A stretch of DNA of 64,000 bases from positions 1-64,000 of the forward strand of contig CAMHMH010000006.1 of assembly GCA_946186205.1 (NCBI GenBank), in the 5' to 3' direction. A program made the translations under genes and the position numbers. This document shows positions 44,721 through 54,900 of this stretch, one piece after another. Origin of the DNA: an uncultured Fretibacterium sp. Lineage in GTDB: Bacteria; Synergistota; Synergistia; Synergistales; Aminobacteriaceae. A model generated the notes under the pieces. It worked only from the letters and a program-made list of their open reading frames with translations. It did no database searches and was not told where the DNA came from. Within the stretch, counting starts at the first letter, position 1, and every line of letters begins with the position of its first letter.

Positions 44721-45272
44721 TTATCTGACTCCTGACGCGAGGAAGCTCAGTGCCTTTTCGACTCTCGTGAATGGCTCAAGTATATTCATTGTCTCTGCTG
44801 CCTCAGTGAGTATTGCTGCGGTCTGCTGAATCTCTTCAGGCTTGACTCCTCCGGGAAATTCTGCCCTGAACGGCGCGCCGTTTGCGTTCGCCTGAATGAG
44901 GAAGACTCCCGGGTCTGCTGTCGTCTCAATATGCCCGGCTGCGTCAAGCGGTACATGCGGAGACTCCTCAAGAAGCACGGATTTGATTCGGCTGTTCACT
45001 CTCAATGGTTCGAGAATGTCCGGGTCATTGCAGATCCATAACTGCGGGTCAGTCTCTACTGCGTCAAGAAGACTCTCAAGCACAAGTTTTTCTTTCGCAT
45101 ATTTCCCGAACGAGTCGCCGTATAAGATCCTCGAAAGCTGGTCGGGCCTCAAGGGTTCAGATCTCACAAAGTCAACAGGGAATCCCTTCGCGTCAGTTAC
45201 AAGTGCCGCGCCCCTTATGAGCGAGTCATTTCCGTCAACGATAATATATCCGAGTGTGTTATTTGCTGCCAT
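44721..45272 (-). CDS. Protein of unknown function, acidic
   Basis: 183 aa, acidic, no membrane segments. The N-terminus TLGYIIVDGNDSLIRGAALV reads like a beta-strand domain. No family recognised. AAGGGG ribosome site before ATG 45272. It sits between the aspartokinase-like gene and the basic unknown protein in a tight run; the pair of an acidic and a basic protein joined stop to start could form a complex, but this is a guess. Confidence 0.65.
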   Translation of the reverse strand: MAANNTLGYIIVDGNDSLIRGAALVTDAKGFPVDFVRSEPLRPDQLSRILYGDSFGKYAKEKLVLESLLDAVETDPQLWICNDPDILEPLRVNSRIKSVLLEESPHVPLDAAGHIETTADPGVFLIQANANGAPFRAEFPGGVKPEEIQQTAAILTEAAETMNILEPFTRVEKALSFLASGVR

Positions 45273-45276
45273 AAAA

Positions 45277-46614
45277 TTATTCCCCTTCCGGCAAAATCAT
45301 TGCGCTGTATAAAGCTCTCACTGCCTGTTCGTAATCCTCATCGTAAACTCCTATTATTATGTTCAAGTCATCGCTTCCCTGCTCAATCATTCGTACTTTT
45401 ATTCCGGCCTCTGCTATAGAGTTGAAGATGCGCGCAAAGATTCCTTTTGTTGTTCCCATTCCTTTGCCTACAACTGTGATAAGCGATAAATTTTTCTCTA
45501 CGGTAATTTTTTCGGGCTTTATTGCTTCGTTGAGAGCTGCTAAAATCTCTGCCCTCTTAAGGTCGAACAATGGATTTTTTACGACAATTGAGAAACGATA
45601 GATACCTGACATGTAATGCTCGCAGGATATATTGCGCTCGGTGAAGATTCCGAAAACTTTCACGCCGATTCCCGTTAAGCGGTTGAGTCCGAATTTCTCG
45701 ATGTGAATTATGCGGTAATTTCTTTTTCCCGCGATACATGCCGCGACGCTTCTGTGGCTTTCTTCGGGAAGGTCAGCAGTTACTGATGTTCCCGGGTCGT
45801 TTATGTCGTTAATGTTTCGTATTCTCCACGGGATTCCGATGTTCTGCATAAGGAATATGACATCTTCATGAATGACATTGATTCCCATGTAGGTTAATTG
45901 CTTCAGTTCCTCGTAAGTTATGTTGCGGATTACTGCGGGATTTCTGACGATTCCGGGGTCCGCGCTGAAGATTTTTGTTGTCTCGCTCCATTTCTCACAG
46001 AGAGCCGCATTCACTGCGCGTGCTGTTATTGCCGCTGTTATGTCTCCTCCTCCCCGCGGGAAAAGTTTTATCGCATTGCCCGGTGTTGTGCCGTAAAATC
46101 CGGGTATTACTGCGTGCTCTGTGTCTGCGAAAATTTTTGCGGCGGCCGCGAACGTCTTCTCACGGTCAAGAGTGCCGTCCCTCCCGAAAAATACAAAGTC
46201 AGCGGCATCAATGAACTTCCATCCGAGAAACTCAGCGAGAATCTTTGACATGATATATTCACCGCGGCTGACTACGTAGTCATTGCCCTTCCCGAAGAAC
46301 AGATTCTTCTTCATCTGCACAATTTCAGCTTCAACGTCAAATCCGACTCCAAGCCCCCGAACTATGTCAACGAATCGATCACGTACCTGCGTCATCATTT
46401 CGTCAAAATTTTCACGGTTCATGTATCGCGCATTCATGATGAATAACATGTCGGTCATCTTCATGTCTTCAGGGATTCCGAATCTCACCCCCGGTGCTGA
46501 AGCTATCACGTAACGCCGACGAGGCTCAGACAGAATAATCTGCGCGGTCTTCATTATCATGTCGGGAGTCGAGAATGCTGCGCTTCCGAATTTCGACACA
46601 ATTACATCGTTCAC
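45277..46614 (-). CDS. Aspartokinase-like protein with altered catalytic motifs
   Basis: 445 aa, same architecture as the LysC gene next door: kinase domain (1-300) and two ACT domains. Several active-site motifs are changed. KFGGTS reads KFGSAA (8-13), RGGSD reads RGGGD, the ATP-site WTDV reads WSET, and ADPR reads ADPG. VSRGEY is kept. The second ACT domain is well conserved (MIEQGSDDLNIIIGV). It may be a regulatory, amino-acid-sensing partner of the active enzyme or a kinase with a different substrate. Start is GTG 46614. It lies after a terminator, so it has its own transcript; a TATAAT at 46666-46661 (minus strand) is a candidate -10. Confidence 0.8.
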   Translation of the reverse strand: MNDVIVSKFGSAAFSTPDMIMKTAQIILSEPRRRYVIASAPGVRFGIPEDMKMTDMLFIMNARYMNRENFDEMMTQVRDRFVDIVRGLGVGFDVEAEIVQMKKNLFFGKGNDYVVSRGEYIMSKILAEFLGWKFIDAADFVFFGRDGTLDREKTFAAAAKIFADTEHAVIPGFYGTTPGNAIKLFPRGGGDITAAITARAVNAALCEKWSETTKIFSADPGIVRNPAVIRNITYEELKQLTYMGINVIHEDVIFLMQNIGIPWRIRNINDINDPGTSVTADLPEESHRSVAACIAGKRNYRIIHIEKFGLNRLTGIGVKVFGIFTERNISCEHYMSGIYRFSIVVKNPLFDLKRAEILAALNEAIKPEKITVEKNLSLITVVGKGMGTTKGIFARIFNSIAEAGIKVRMIEQGSDDLNIIIGVYDEDYEQAVRALYSAMILPEGE

Positions 46615-46678
46615 AAAGCATCACTCTTTCATATTTTGTTGCGTGGGATTTACATTGATAATTATAACTGTCAGCGCG

Positions 46679-46706
46679 AAAAAAAACCCCCTCGCTTTGA
46701 AGGGGG
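46679..46706 (-). terminator. Intrinsic terminator of the dapA-lysC operon
   Basis: On the minus strand CCCCCTT... pairs with AGGGGG (6-bp stem, 46706-46701 with 46692-46687), followed by eight T (46686-46679). It separates lysC from the aspartokinase-like gene. Confidence 0.85.
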
Positions 46707-46716
46707 CTTGTGATTC

Positions 46717-48033
46717 TTACTGTATCATTGCGGCGTAAAGTGCCTTGATTGATTTCTCGTAGTCTGACTCGTCAACGCCTATTATGATGTTAAGCTCGTC
46801 AGATCCCTGGTCAATCATTCGTATATTGACTCCGGCTTCAGCAAGAGCTGTGAAAACTTTCGCGGCCATTCCTTTCACGCTGATCATTCCTTCACCGACT
46901 ACAGCAATCGCGGCTAAATTCTTTTCGATTGTGATAAAGTCCGGGGACAATTCGTTTTTGATCTCGCGGAGAATGTCATCACGCTTTGAGTCGAACGCTG
47001 AAGAATTTACGACAACGCTTATTGTGTCGATACCTGTCGGGCAATGCTCAAAGGGTACACCGTTGCGCGCGAAAATGTGAAGGAGTCTCGCTCCGAATCC
47101 TGTCTGCCCGTTCATCTGTGATTTCTCGACTCGTATGCTGCTGAATCCTTTGCGGCCTGCGATACCTGTTACAGGGTTGCGCTTTACGTCATGAGGAATC
47201 GACGCGGCAATGAGAGTCCCATTGTCATCGGGGGAATTTGTGTTGCGAATGTTTACGGGGATTCCTGCTGTCCTCACAGGGAAAACGGCATCCTCATGAA
47301 GAACGCTTGCGCCCATGTAGGAGAGTTCGCGCAGCTCCGTGTAGGTGATGTACTCTATCGGCTTCGGCTTGTCGACGATACGGGGATCCGCACTGAGCAT
47401 GCCTGATACATCGGTCCAGTTCTCGTACAAGTCAGCACCAACCGAACGCGCAACGATTGAGCCGGTTATGTCGCTTCCTCCGCGTGAGAAAGTTTTGATT
47501 CGTCCGTCAGGCATTGAGCCGTAGAAGCCGGGAATCACTGCGCAGGGTAAAGCCTTCAACTTTTCGCCGAGTGCCTGATAAGTTTTCGCGGGTTCAAATA
47601 TTCCGTTCTCGTCAAAAAATATTGCTTCTGCCGCGTCAACGAATGCCCAGCCCAATAACTGAGCAATAATTTTTGAGTTGAGATATTCGCCGCGGCTCGC
47701 TAAGTAATCCGCCGGGGGATATTTCCTCAGCTCGTATTCTATCGTCTCAATTTCCGCTGAGATGTCGAAATTTATCCCAAGCTCCGAGATTATATCCGCG
47801 TAACGTGCCTTTATCTTTGCGAGAATGTCCGAGTATTCGCTTCCTTTCGCGAACTCTGAGTAGCAGCTGTAAAGAAGATCCGTAACCTTTATGTCATCGC
47901 TGAATCTTTTGCCGGGCGCAGAGGCTACTACATACTTTCTTTCGGGATTTGCTTTGATGATGTCAGCGACCTTGCGAATCTGTGAAGCGTCCGCGAGTGA
48001 TGTACCTCCGAATTTTGCCGTGATTGTCCTCAA
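46717..48033 (-). CDS. lysC: Aspartate kinase
   Basis: 438 aa. Catalytic motifs intact: KFGGTS (7-12), ASRGEY, SRGGSDIT, NWTDVSGMLSADPRIV. Two C-terminal ACT domains (MIDQGSDELNIIIGV in the second) bind the feedback inhibitor. Phosphorylates aspartate, first step to lysine, diaminopimelate and threonine/methionine. TTG 48033 is the start, with AGGAG about ten bases upstream inside the end of the deacetylase gene. Last gene of the dapA operon. Confidence 0.93.
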   Translation of the reverse strand: MRTITAKFGGTSLADASQIRKVADIIKANPERKYVVASAPGKRFSDDIKVTDLLYSCYSEFAKGSEYSDILAKIKARYADIISELGINFDISAEIETIEYELRKYPPADYLASRGEYLNSKIIAQLLGWAFVDAAEAIFFDENGIFEPAKTYQALGEKLKALPCAVIPGFYGSMPDGRIKTFSRGGSDITGSIVARSVGADLYENWTDVSGMLSADPRIVDKPKPIEYITYTELRELSYMGASVLHEDAVFPVRTAGIPVNIRNTNSPDDNGTLIAASIPHDVKRNPVTGIAGRKGFSSIRVEKSQMNGQTGFGARLLHIFARNGVPFEHCPTGIDTISVVVNSSAFDSKRDDILREIKNELSPDFITIEKNLAAIAVVGEGMISVKGMAAKVFTALAEAGVNIRMIDQGSDELNIIIGVDESDYEKSIKALYAAMIQ

Positions 48034-49182
48034 TTAAACGTTATCTCCTGTCTTGTTATAGTTGTATGCTGTTGATGAGTGCATTGCTGAGGCCGCAATT
48101 ATTGTGTCAGGCGGCGGGAGAAATTTATCGCTGTGCAACGGATATTCAGACTCCGCGCCTACATGATAGAAGCAGCCTGTCTTAGCCATGATGTAATTGC
48201 CGAAATCCTCGCTAATGAATAGGGGCTTTGTGATGATGTCGACTCGTTCGTCCCCGAAAGTTTCACGCGCTGAAGACTCGCACATTGCTGTAAGTTTGTC
48301 GTTACTGTTGACGATTCCCGCGCATGAGTCTGTGATGACGCACTGAGATTTTGCGCCGAATCTTTTCGCAACGTCAGCAGAAACTCTCTCAAGCTCCCTG
48401 CACATGGCCGAACGTTTTTCGAGTCCGTAAGTGCGGATTATCCCGGCCAATTCAGCACGACCCGCGAGAATGTTATTCGCCGTTCCTGCGTGAAATTTCC
48501 CGACGCTTACGACTCCGCCCGGTATGCTCAGAATTTCCGGGACAATGTGAGCTGCTGCCTCTATGCTGTCGATGCCCTTGTCGCGCTGCGCACCGTGTGA
48601 GGATTTGCCGATTACCGTTAATTCCCACGTAGCTGAAGCCGCGTAAAAATCACCGTACTTTATACCGACATGTCCGGCCTTCAATGCAGGGTCAACATGA
48701 CACCCAAACACCGCGCTGACTCCCTCAAGGCATCCCGCTTCAATCATTCGCTTTGCTCCGCCGTCGCCTTCCTCGTTAGGCTGAAAGATGAATGTTACAG
48801 TGCCGGGCAGTTCGTCCCTGTGAGACTGTAGAATCATCGCCGCGCCTAATGCACCCGTGATGTGAACGTCATGGCCGCATGCGTGCATTACTCCGGGATT
48901 CTGACTCGCGAAATCACAGCCGGTATTCTCGGTTATGGGCAATGCGTCAATGTCAGCACGTACAGCGCAGTGATTGCCGGGCAATTTCCCTTCAACCTTT
49001 GCGATTATCCCCGTGCTGATTACCCGCCTGTGAGATATTCCGGCCATGTCTAAATAGTGTTCGATTAATTCCGCTGTGTGAAATTCGTTGTCGCCGATTT
49101 CGGGTATGCGGTGAAATTCTTTGCGTATCGCCGTAAGTTTGTCCCTGAGATTCTCAGCTTCAGAAAGAAAATTTATTCCCAT
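48034..49182 (-). CDS. N-acetyldiaminopimelate deacetylase-like M20 amidohydrolase
   Basis: About 382 aa, M20D peptidase family. Metal-binding HACGHDVH, catalytic NEEGDGGAKRMIEAG and a dimerisation domain with SSHGAQRDKG are present. M20D includes hippurate and N-acyl amino acid hydrolases; its place right after dapH and before lysC makes removal of the acetyl group from N-acetyl-LL-diaminopimelate the likely role. ATG 49182 is preferred (GAGGAAG eight bases upstream) over TTG 49188. Confidence 0.88.
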   Translation of the reverse strand: MGINFLSEAENLRDKLTAIRKEFHRIPEIGDNEFHTAELIEHYLDMAGISHRRVISTGIIAKVEGKLPGNHCAVRADIDALPITENTGCDFASQNPGVMHACGHDVHITGALGAAMILQSHRDELPGTVTFIFQPNEEGDGGAKRMIEAGCLEGVSAVFGCHVDPALKAGHVGIKYGDFYAASATWELTVIGKSSHGAQRDKGIDSIEAAAHIVPEILSIPGGVVSVGKFHAGTANNILAGRAELAGIIRTYGLEKRSAMCRELERVSADVAKRFGAKSQCVITDSCAGIVNSNDKLTAMCESSARETFGDERVDIITKPLFISEDFGNYIMAKTGCFYHVGAESEYPLHSDKFLPPPDTIIAASAMHSSTAYNYNKTGDNV

Positions 49183-49184
49183 CG

Positions 49185-49883
49185 TCAAATCTTCCTCAAT
49201 GATTCCTGCAACGCTGTCTTGAGGGTTGTAGACTCGTCCTTGTCCTTAATGACTCTCGCGGGGCATCCTGCTACAACTTTTTCGGCCGGGACATCCTCAA
49301 TCACTACCGCGCCCGCCGCAACTACAGAGTCATGGCCGATTCTTACTCCCTCAATCACTACAGCATTCGCGCCGACAAGAACATTATCTTCAACGATTAC
49401 GGGTTTTGCTGACGCTGGTTCGATTACACCTGCGAGGACTGCTCCGGCTCCTATGTGGCAGTTTTTCCCGACAGTCGCGCGGCCTCCGAGTACTGCGTTC
49501 ATGTCTATCATTGTTCCTTCACCGACAACCGCGCCGATATTTATCACAGCTCCCATCATTATGACGGAGTTTTTGCCGATCGTGGCATTGTCCCGGATTA
49601 TTGCGCCCGGTTCGATTCTTGCGGGAATGTCTTTGAGATCGAGCAGGGGAATCGCGCTGTTACGTGCAGAATTTTCTATCACAATGTCAGCGATTGAGTC
49701 ACGGTTTGACTCTATTACGGGCTGAAGCTCTGACCAGTCGCCGAATATAATCTTGTCGCCAGCACCGAAAATTTTCGCGTGAGTCCCGCTGAAGTCAATT
49801 GATGATTTTTCCTTGAGGTAAATTTTTACGGGCGTTGATTTCTTTGCGTCTGCTATGAATCTGATTATCTCTTGAGCTTCCAT
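49185..49883 (-). CDS. dapH: Tetrahydrodipicolinate N-acetyltransferase
   Basis: 232 aa. N-terminal DapH domain ([20 protein letters not shown]) then a left-handed beta-helix of hexapeptide repeats (about 85-205: [20 protein letters not shown] and following). Uses acetyl-CoA to acetylate tetrahydrodipicolinate, marking the acetylase branch of the lysine/DAP pathway. CAGGGGC before ATG 49883, two bases after the dapB stop. Confidence 0.93.
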   Translation of the reverse strand: MEAQEIIRFIADAKKSTPVKIYLKEKSSIDFSGTHAKIFGAGDKIIFGDWSELQPVIESNRDSIADIVIENSARNSAIPLLDLKDIPARIEPGAIIRDNATIGKNSVIMMGAVINIGAVVGEGTMIDMNAVLGGRATVGKNCHIGAGAVLAGVIEPASAKPVIVEDNVLVGANAVVIEGVRIGHDSVVAAGAVVIEDVPAEKVVAGCPARVIKDKDESTTLKTALQESLRKI

Positions 49884-49884
49884 G

Positions 49885-50616
49885 TTATGCCCCTGCTATA
49901 TAGTCCTTCATTCCGTAGAGTCCCGGCTTCTGACTGATGAGCCATTTTGCCGCCGATAATGCTCCGTTCGCGAACAATGCCCGGTTCTTTGCGTCATGTC
50001 TGATTGTTATCGTTTCGAGTCCGTTCGAGAAAATAATCTCGTGAGTCCCGACTTCTGTGCCATATCTCAATGAGTGTATGCCGATCTCGTTCGCGGGTCT
50101 TTTGCCATTCTCATGACGGCCAATATTGAGCGTTGAGTCTGCGCGTGCTTCCTGTAATCTTTTTGCGAGCATTAACGCCGTGCCGCTGGGAACGTCTAAC
50201 TTCTGGTTGTGGTGAGCCTCTATCATCTCTATGTCGCAGTCGCCGAAAAGTTTTGCGACTCTCTCTGCGATGTCAGCAACTAACGCAACTCCGACCGACA
50301 TATTCGGGGAAATGAACACGGGAATTTTTTCGGAGGCTTCACGGATTATAGTCATCTCGTTTTCTGTCTGTCCTGTTGACGCAATGAGGACGGGCAAATT
50401 TCTTTTCACACAGTAAGATGTTACGGCCTGAGTCGCTGAATGATTGCTGAAGTCGATAACACAATCAGCTTCACCGCCAAAATCATCAAGCGCGTGATAT
50501 TTCCCGTCAGCAGTCGCAAACGCAACGTCAACAAGAGCCGCTATACTCTCAGCCCCTGCCATGTCAGCGAGGATATGACCCATTTTCCCCCCTGCGCCGT
50601 TAATGATAATCTTCAT
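49885..50616 (-). CDS. dapB: 4-hydroxy-tetrahydrodipicolinate reductase
   Basis: 243 aa. Nucleotide-binding [13 protein letters not shown] at the N-terminus, [10 protein letters not shown], and the catalytic His/Lys region [20 protein letters not shown]. Reduces hydroxytetrahydrodipicolinate to tetrahydrodipicolinate with NAD(P)H. Follows dapA directly. Confidence 0.95.
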   Translation of the reverse strand: MKIIINGAGGKMGHILADMAGAESIAALVDVAFATADGKYHALDDFGGEADCVIDFSNHSATQAVTSYCVKRNLPVLIASTGQTENEMTIIREASEKIPVFISPNMSVGVALVADIAERVAKLFGDCDIEMIEAHHNQKLDVPSGTALMLAKRLQEARADSTLNIGRHENGKRPANEIGIHSLRYGTEVGTHEIIFSNGLETITIRHDAKNRALFANGALSAAKWLISQKPGLYGMKDYIAGA

Positions 50617-50617
50617 G

Positions 50618-51505
50618 CTAAATCAACCCCTGCTCTTTCATGAGTGCAAACAATTTCTCCCTGTGCGCTTTCTCCATCGGCACAAGAGGAAGCCTCAAGT
50701 AATCCTCACAGAATCCCATCGCGCTCATTGCGGCCTTGACGGGAATCGGATTCGTCTCACAGAAGAGAGCGTTAATCAACGGAAGGTACTTGCACTGTAA
50801 TTCCGCAGCTCCTTTGACATCACCGGCAAAAAATTTCTCGCATATTTCCATCGTCTGACGCGGCATAGGATTCGACAGCACGGAGATTACGCCTTGGCCT
50901 CCCATCGAGAGAATCGGCACAATCTGATCATCATTGCCGGAATATATATCCATTCTGTTGCCGATTAACTGCGCTGTGTGTACTATCTTGCTTATGTTGG
51001 AGTTCGCTTCCTTTATGCCGTTGATTCGAGGGTGATACGATAATTTTTCGTAGGTCTCCGGCTCAATGTTTATCCCTGTGCGTGAGGGGACATTGTAGAG
51101 GATTACGGGTTTGCTTGAAGCGTCCGCTATTGTCTCGTACATCTTGATGAGTCCGCCCTGAGTCGTTTTGTTGTAGTACGGTGTAACGAGAAGCAATGCG
51201 TCAGCCCCGGCATCACAGCAGTATTTCGAGAGCTGAACGGCGTAACGTGTATCGTTTGAACCTGTCGCGGCGATAACAACGCACCTTCCCGCGATTCTCT
51301 TCACGGCGAAATCTACAACCGCTTTGTGTTCAGCGTCATCAAGAGTCGAGCCTTCTCCAGTTGTCCCGGCAATAACAAGAGCGTTGATTCCCTGCTCGCA
51401 CTGCCAGTCAATAACTTTTGCGAACGAGTCATAATCGACTCCGCGTTCATTCATCGGGGTAATGAGTGCTGTTGCTACTCCTCTGAAAATCGGCTTGTCT
51501 GTCAT
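50618..51505 (-). CDS. dapA: 4-hydroxy-tetrahydrodipicolinate synthase
   Basis: 295 aa TIM barrel. GTTGEGSTLDDAEH, YNVPSRTGINI with the catalytic Tyr, and the Schiff-base lysine in NGIKEANSN. Condenses pyruvate with aspartate semialdehyde. First gene of the operon dapA-dapB-dapH-deacetylase-lysC; GAAAGGAAG before ATG 51505. A terminator-like hairpin lies only about 35 bases upstream, suggesting attenuation control. Confidence 0.95.
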   Translation of the reverse strand: MTDKPIFRGVATALITPMNERGVDYDSFAKVIDWQCEQGINALVIAGTTGEGSTLDDAEHKAVVDFAVKRIAGRCVVIAATGSNDTRYAVQLSKYCCDAGADALLLVTPYYNKTTQGGLIKMYETIADASSKPVILYNVPSRTGINIEPETYEKLSYHPRINGIKEANSNISKIVHTAQLIGNRMDIYSGNDDQIVPILSMGGQGVISVLSNPMPRQTMEICEKFFAGDVKGAAELQCKYLPLINALFCETNPIPVKAAMSAMGFCEDYLRLPLVPMEKAHREKLFALMKEQGLI

Positions 51506-51538
51506 AAAATAATCTTCCTTTCACGAATTTATACGCAC

Positions 51539-51569
51539 AAAAAAACCGCCCACCTTAGGAAATGAGCGG
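51539..51569 (-). terminator. Terminator hairpin in the dapA leader (probable attenuator)
   Basis: As minus-strand RNA: CCGCUCA, ten-base loop UUUCCUAAGG, UGGGCGG, seven paired bases with one G-U, then seven U. No other minus-strand gene lies between the leader promoter and dapA, so termination here would act on dapA itself. The loop CUAAGG is complementary to CCUUAG at the end of the upstream leader ORF, giving a competing structure. Confidence 0.65.
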
Positions 51570-51603
51570 CTGATTTTATGCGGGTGTCTGAGTCCGTCAT
51601 TCA

Positions 51604-51693
51604 CTAAGGCAAGATGGCACAATTACGTTTTATCTTGAGGAACGACGCGCAGGAAGCAGCAAACACATCAACACATGAAAATTTTGCTGACAT
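51604..51693 (-). CDS. Candidate leader peptide upstream of dapA (29 aa)
   Basis: Short ORF with a strong ribosome site AAGGGAG eight bases before ATG 51693. It begins MSAKFSCVDVF and ends FLKIKRNCAILP. Two Lys codons (positions 20 and 22) and Arg precede the stop by seven to nine codons. It lies between a consensus promoter and the terminator hairpin before dapA. Probably regulatory rather than a working protein; four Cys residues leave open a small protein role. Confidence 0.5.
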   Translation of the reverse strand: MSAKFSCVDVFAASCASFLKIKRNCAILP

Positions 51694-51736
51694 GATTTAT
51701 GCTCCCTTCTTAAAATTGTTGGAATATTTGCGGGAA

Positions 51737-51765
51737 ATTCTAAACGTGAAAATTTATTCTGTCAA
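51737..51765 (-). promoter_or_regulatory. Promoter of the dapA operon leader
   Basis: TTGACA (51765-51760), exactly 17 bases, TAGAAT (51742-51737) on the minus strand. Predicted leader of about 225 bases before dapA. Confidence 0.75.
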
Positions 51766-51860
51766 CTTTAACGCATTCGGAGCGGGTGAAAAATTGTAAA
51801 CTACTTTTTGCAATCTAAGTTTACATTACGATAAGCCTGAAATTAACGATTAGAAATAAT

Positions 51861-51889
51861 TTGACAGTGCAAACTTTGAGTGTTTTAAT
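51861..51889 (+). promoter_or_regulatory. Promoter of the surface protein gene
   Basis: TTGACA (51861-51866), 17-base spacer, TTTAAT (51884-51889), 41 bases before the ATG. It diverges from the dapA promoter; their -35 boxes are 95 bases apart. Confidence 0.7.
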
Positions 51890-51930
51890 TACCGAACAAT
51901 CCATAAAAATTAACAAGGAGATGTATTTTC

Positions 51931-54900
51931 ATGAAAAGGGCAAGTATCTTACTGTTTCTGATGGCTTTTGTGTTATTTCTCAGCGTGGGAGTCAGTTACG
52001 CTTCAGACTCTTATGTGTACGCAACAACAAACATGACGTGGGCAGAATTTTACGCGGGCGAGGTAGGCTCAACGTCAGCGGATTTGCTTTCGGCAGGTCT
52101 TGACGCAATCAGCACACCGACAACTCACGGCCTTGCGAGATTCCCATTAATCTTGGGCGAGTCAGGCGACAAGGGGACAACTATCACCGGGCTTAAAGGC
52201 GTTCAGGTGCGAATGACTCAGGACGTGTATAACTCACTCGCGGACAATTCACGATACACCGTAAGCACAGCTTCATTTGACGAGTACAAAGAAGTAAACT
52301 CTGACGGCTCATTCGGCGCAATGGTTAGCGAGTCAACAGACGCGACATCATCGGGCGCAAGTGTGAGACTCGCAACGGGTTCAAGCGCAAGATGGGGGCA
52401 TTACGTTTTCAGCGTATCAAGCGCGGACATAACGATAGGCAGCGCGAACAGGCTTTGTGATTATTACTTGGGCGCGTTGCTTGAGACATCGGACGGAAAA
52501 ATTTACGGCATGAGGCACGATAATAATTTGTGGAGCAACACCGATTTAGCCTTCACGGTCAATGCGAATTACACGGAGCCTCACGGAGTCGGCACAAAGA
52601 GATACTATCAGTACACTTCAGACCTTGAGGGAAAAACAGTAACAAAGATAACGTACATGCTCAAGGATCGTCCTGACGTTGTATTAAGCAACCTGAATAT
52701 TTATCTCAAGAAACGAACTGACGCGACAATAAGACCTTCTCAGACATTCACGCCGACTTCCAGCGACATAGCAGCGACTCTCGTCTTCAGCAACATTCCA
52801 GACGGAGCAAATTACACGCTCGCTTCAGTAACAAAAGGTTCAGGAAGAGGAGCTACGACTCTCACAAGCGGGACTGATTACACCTACGACAGCTCAAGCA
52901 AAGTGCTTACGATTCTGGGAGGCTCTGAGGCGATAAATTACGTCGCGACTTTCACGAGTGATGAATACGCTGACATTGCAGCAACGATTGAGGTCGGAAA
53001 TTTTCATTACGCAACAACGGATATGACATGGGCGGAATTTTACGCGGCTGAAGTTGGCGAACCGTTTTCAGCGGATCTATACTCGGCCGGGCTTGACGCA
53101 ATATCATCACCGACATCGAGAGTCGCAACGAGATTCACACAGCTCACGAGCGAATCGAATGACATCGGCGGAAGAAGCATCACAGGAGTCGCGGCTGTTC
53201 AGGTCAGAATGAATGACACAGTCTATAACACCCTCAGCAATGACTCGCGCTACACATTCGCAAGTGATACTTTCAGCGAGTATAAGCCCGTCAACGCAAA
53301 CGGCACATTCGGCGCAATGGTTACGGACTATCACAATCAGAACGGAGCGACAGTGAGTCTTACAGCCCCGGCGACTTGGGGAGATTATCTTCTCGACATT
53401 GAGAGCATAGACATCACATTAGGCAGCGGGGACACAAGATATTATCTCGGAGCGTTGGTTGAGACATCAGACGGCAAAATCTACGCGATGAGGCACAACA
53501 ATAATCTTTGGTTTAACGCAAAAGACCTCGCAATATCGACAGCAGAATTTGTTGAAGTTCACGGAGTCTCACGCAGCTATAAATACACATCAGACATGGA
53601 AGGCAAAAGAGTCAGAAAGATAACGTACATGCTCAAGAATCTTCCTGACGAGATCGTAAGCTGTGATGTATTTCTGAAGCTCAAGACAAGCGCGAGTGTC
53701 TCACCTGTTTATGAGACTGGTTATCATGCTGTCATGGCGGGGCGTAATGTTCGAGTCCCTCTGTCATTCGATAATGTTCCTTCAGGCGCGGGCTATTCAC
53801 TTTCGGGCGTAACTTTCGGGACTGGACGTAGAAGAACAGCTGTAACGGGCTGCACATTCTCAAGCGGAGTCCTCACGATTTCCGGCGATGTTAAAGAGGG
53901 AGTCTACACTGCGACATTCAGCGATGAGACTTACGCGAATATTTCAGCGGTCATAAACGTATTCACGACAGACGCGACGGACAAAATCATTTCGGCCGAC
54001 AAAAACGCGGCGGGATTGATGTTCCTTCTTACGCCTGCGGGAGTCAGCGACTCAACGGACGCAGTTTTGACAGCACAGAATTTCGTGAATGCTACGGACT
54101 ATACATCTGTTGACGTGAATTATACGGAGAATTTCACGGGCGCAAGTATGATTGAAGGCTCAGGATTTACGCTTGATGTAACACTGAACAATGTCCCTTC
54201 AGGCAAGCGGGGCATATTGGGCTTCAGCAAGAATCTTGAGATTACCCCGGCAAAAATCGGAAGCAATGATTTCTCGGCCATGTCAGAAAAAATTCTCGCG
54301 CTCCCTGATGTAGCTTACGGCTGGCGAGTCCCGACAGAGAGTCAGCTCAAAGATATTGGACTCATTGTTGCGGGGATTTACCCTGACGGAGTATCACGCG
54401 ACATTACCGGCTATATCTCAAGCGGACTCAGAGTCGACGGAAGCACGATAACTTTCACATACGGAACTGTTCTGATTGACCGTGTGTTTACGGAGTCTGA
54501 AGAAGGAAAAGTATACGCGCTTTCAGACGAGGGAGAAGGCACAATGAGCGACGGAGCATTTGACTCTAAGCTCACAGCAACATGGTACGTTACGACACCG
54601 GGAGGAAGCTCAAGCGGAGGCACTGACTCAGATGACAGGAGACCGGGGACTCAGTCAGACGACAGGAGGCCGGGGACTGACTCAGGCGACAGGACTCCCG
54701 GCACTTATTCCGACACCGTAACGCCCGGCAAGCCCGCAATATCTCTCACTGACTCAAAGAAGGCCGAAATCCTCACAGCACTTTCACTCCTCAGCAGCAA
54801 GATCACAAGCTCAACAGGAATTTCAGAACTCCCAGCTTCAGCCATTAAGGGCGCGCAGAGTTCAGCGACTTCAGACTCAAACGTGATATATCTTCCTATA

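Noticed and set aside
51539-51693. T-box riboswitch upstream of dapA
   Set aside because: AAGGTGGGCGG in the terminator recalls the T-box motif, but the full conserved core and a specifier stem are not visible.
51614-51799. 61-aa + strand open frame between dapA and the surface protein
   Set aside because: It lies antisense to the dapA leader ORF, has no ribosome site, and crosses the dapA promoter.
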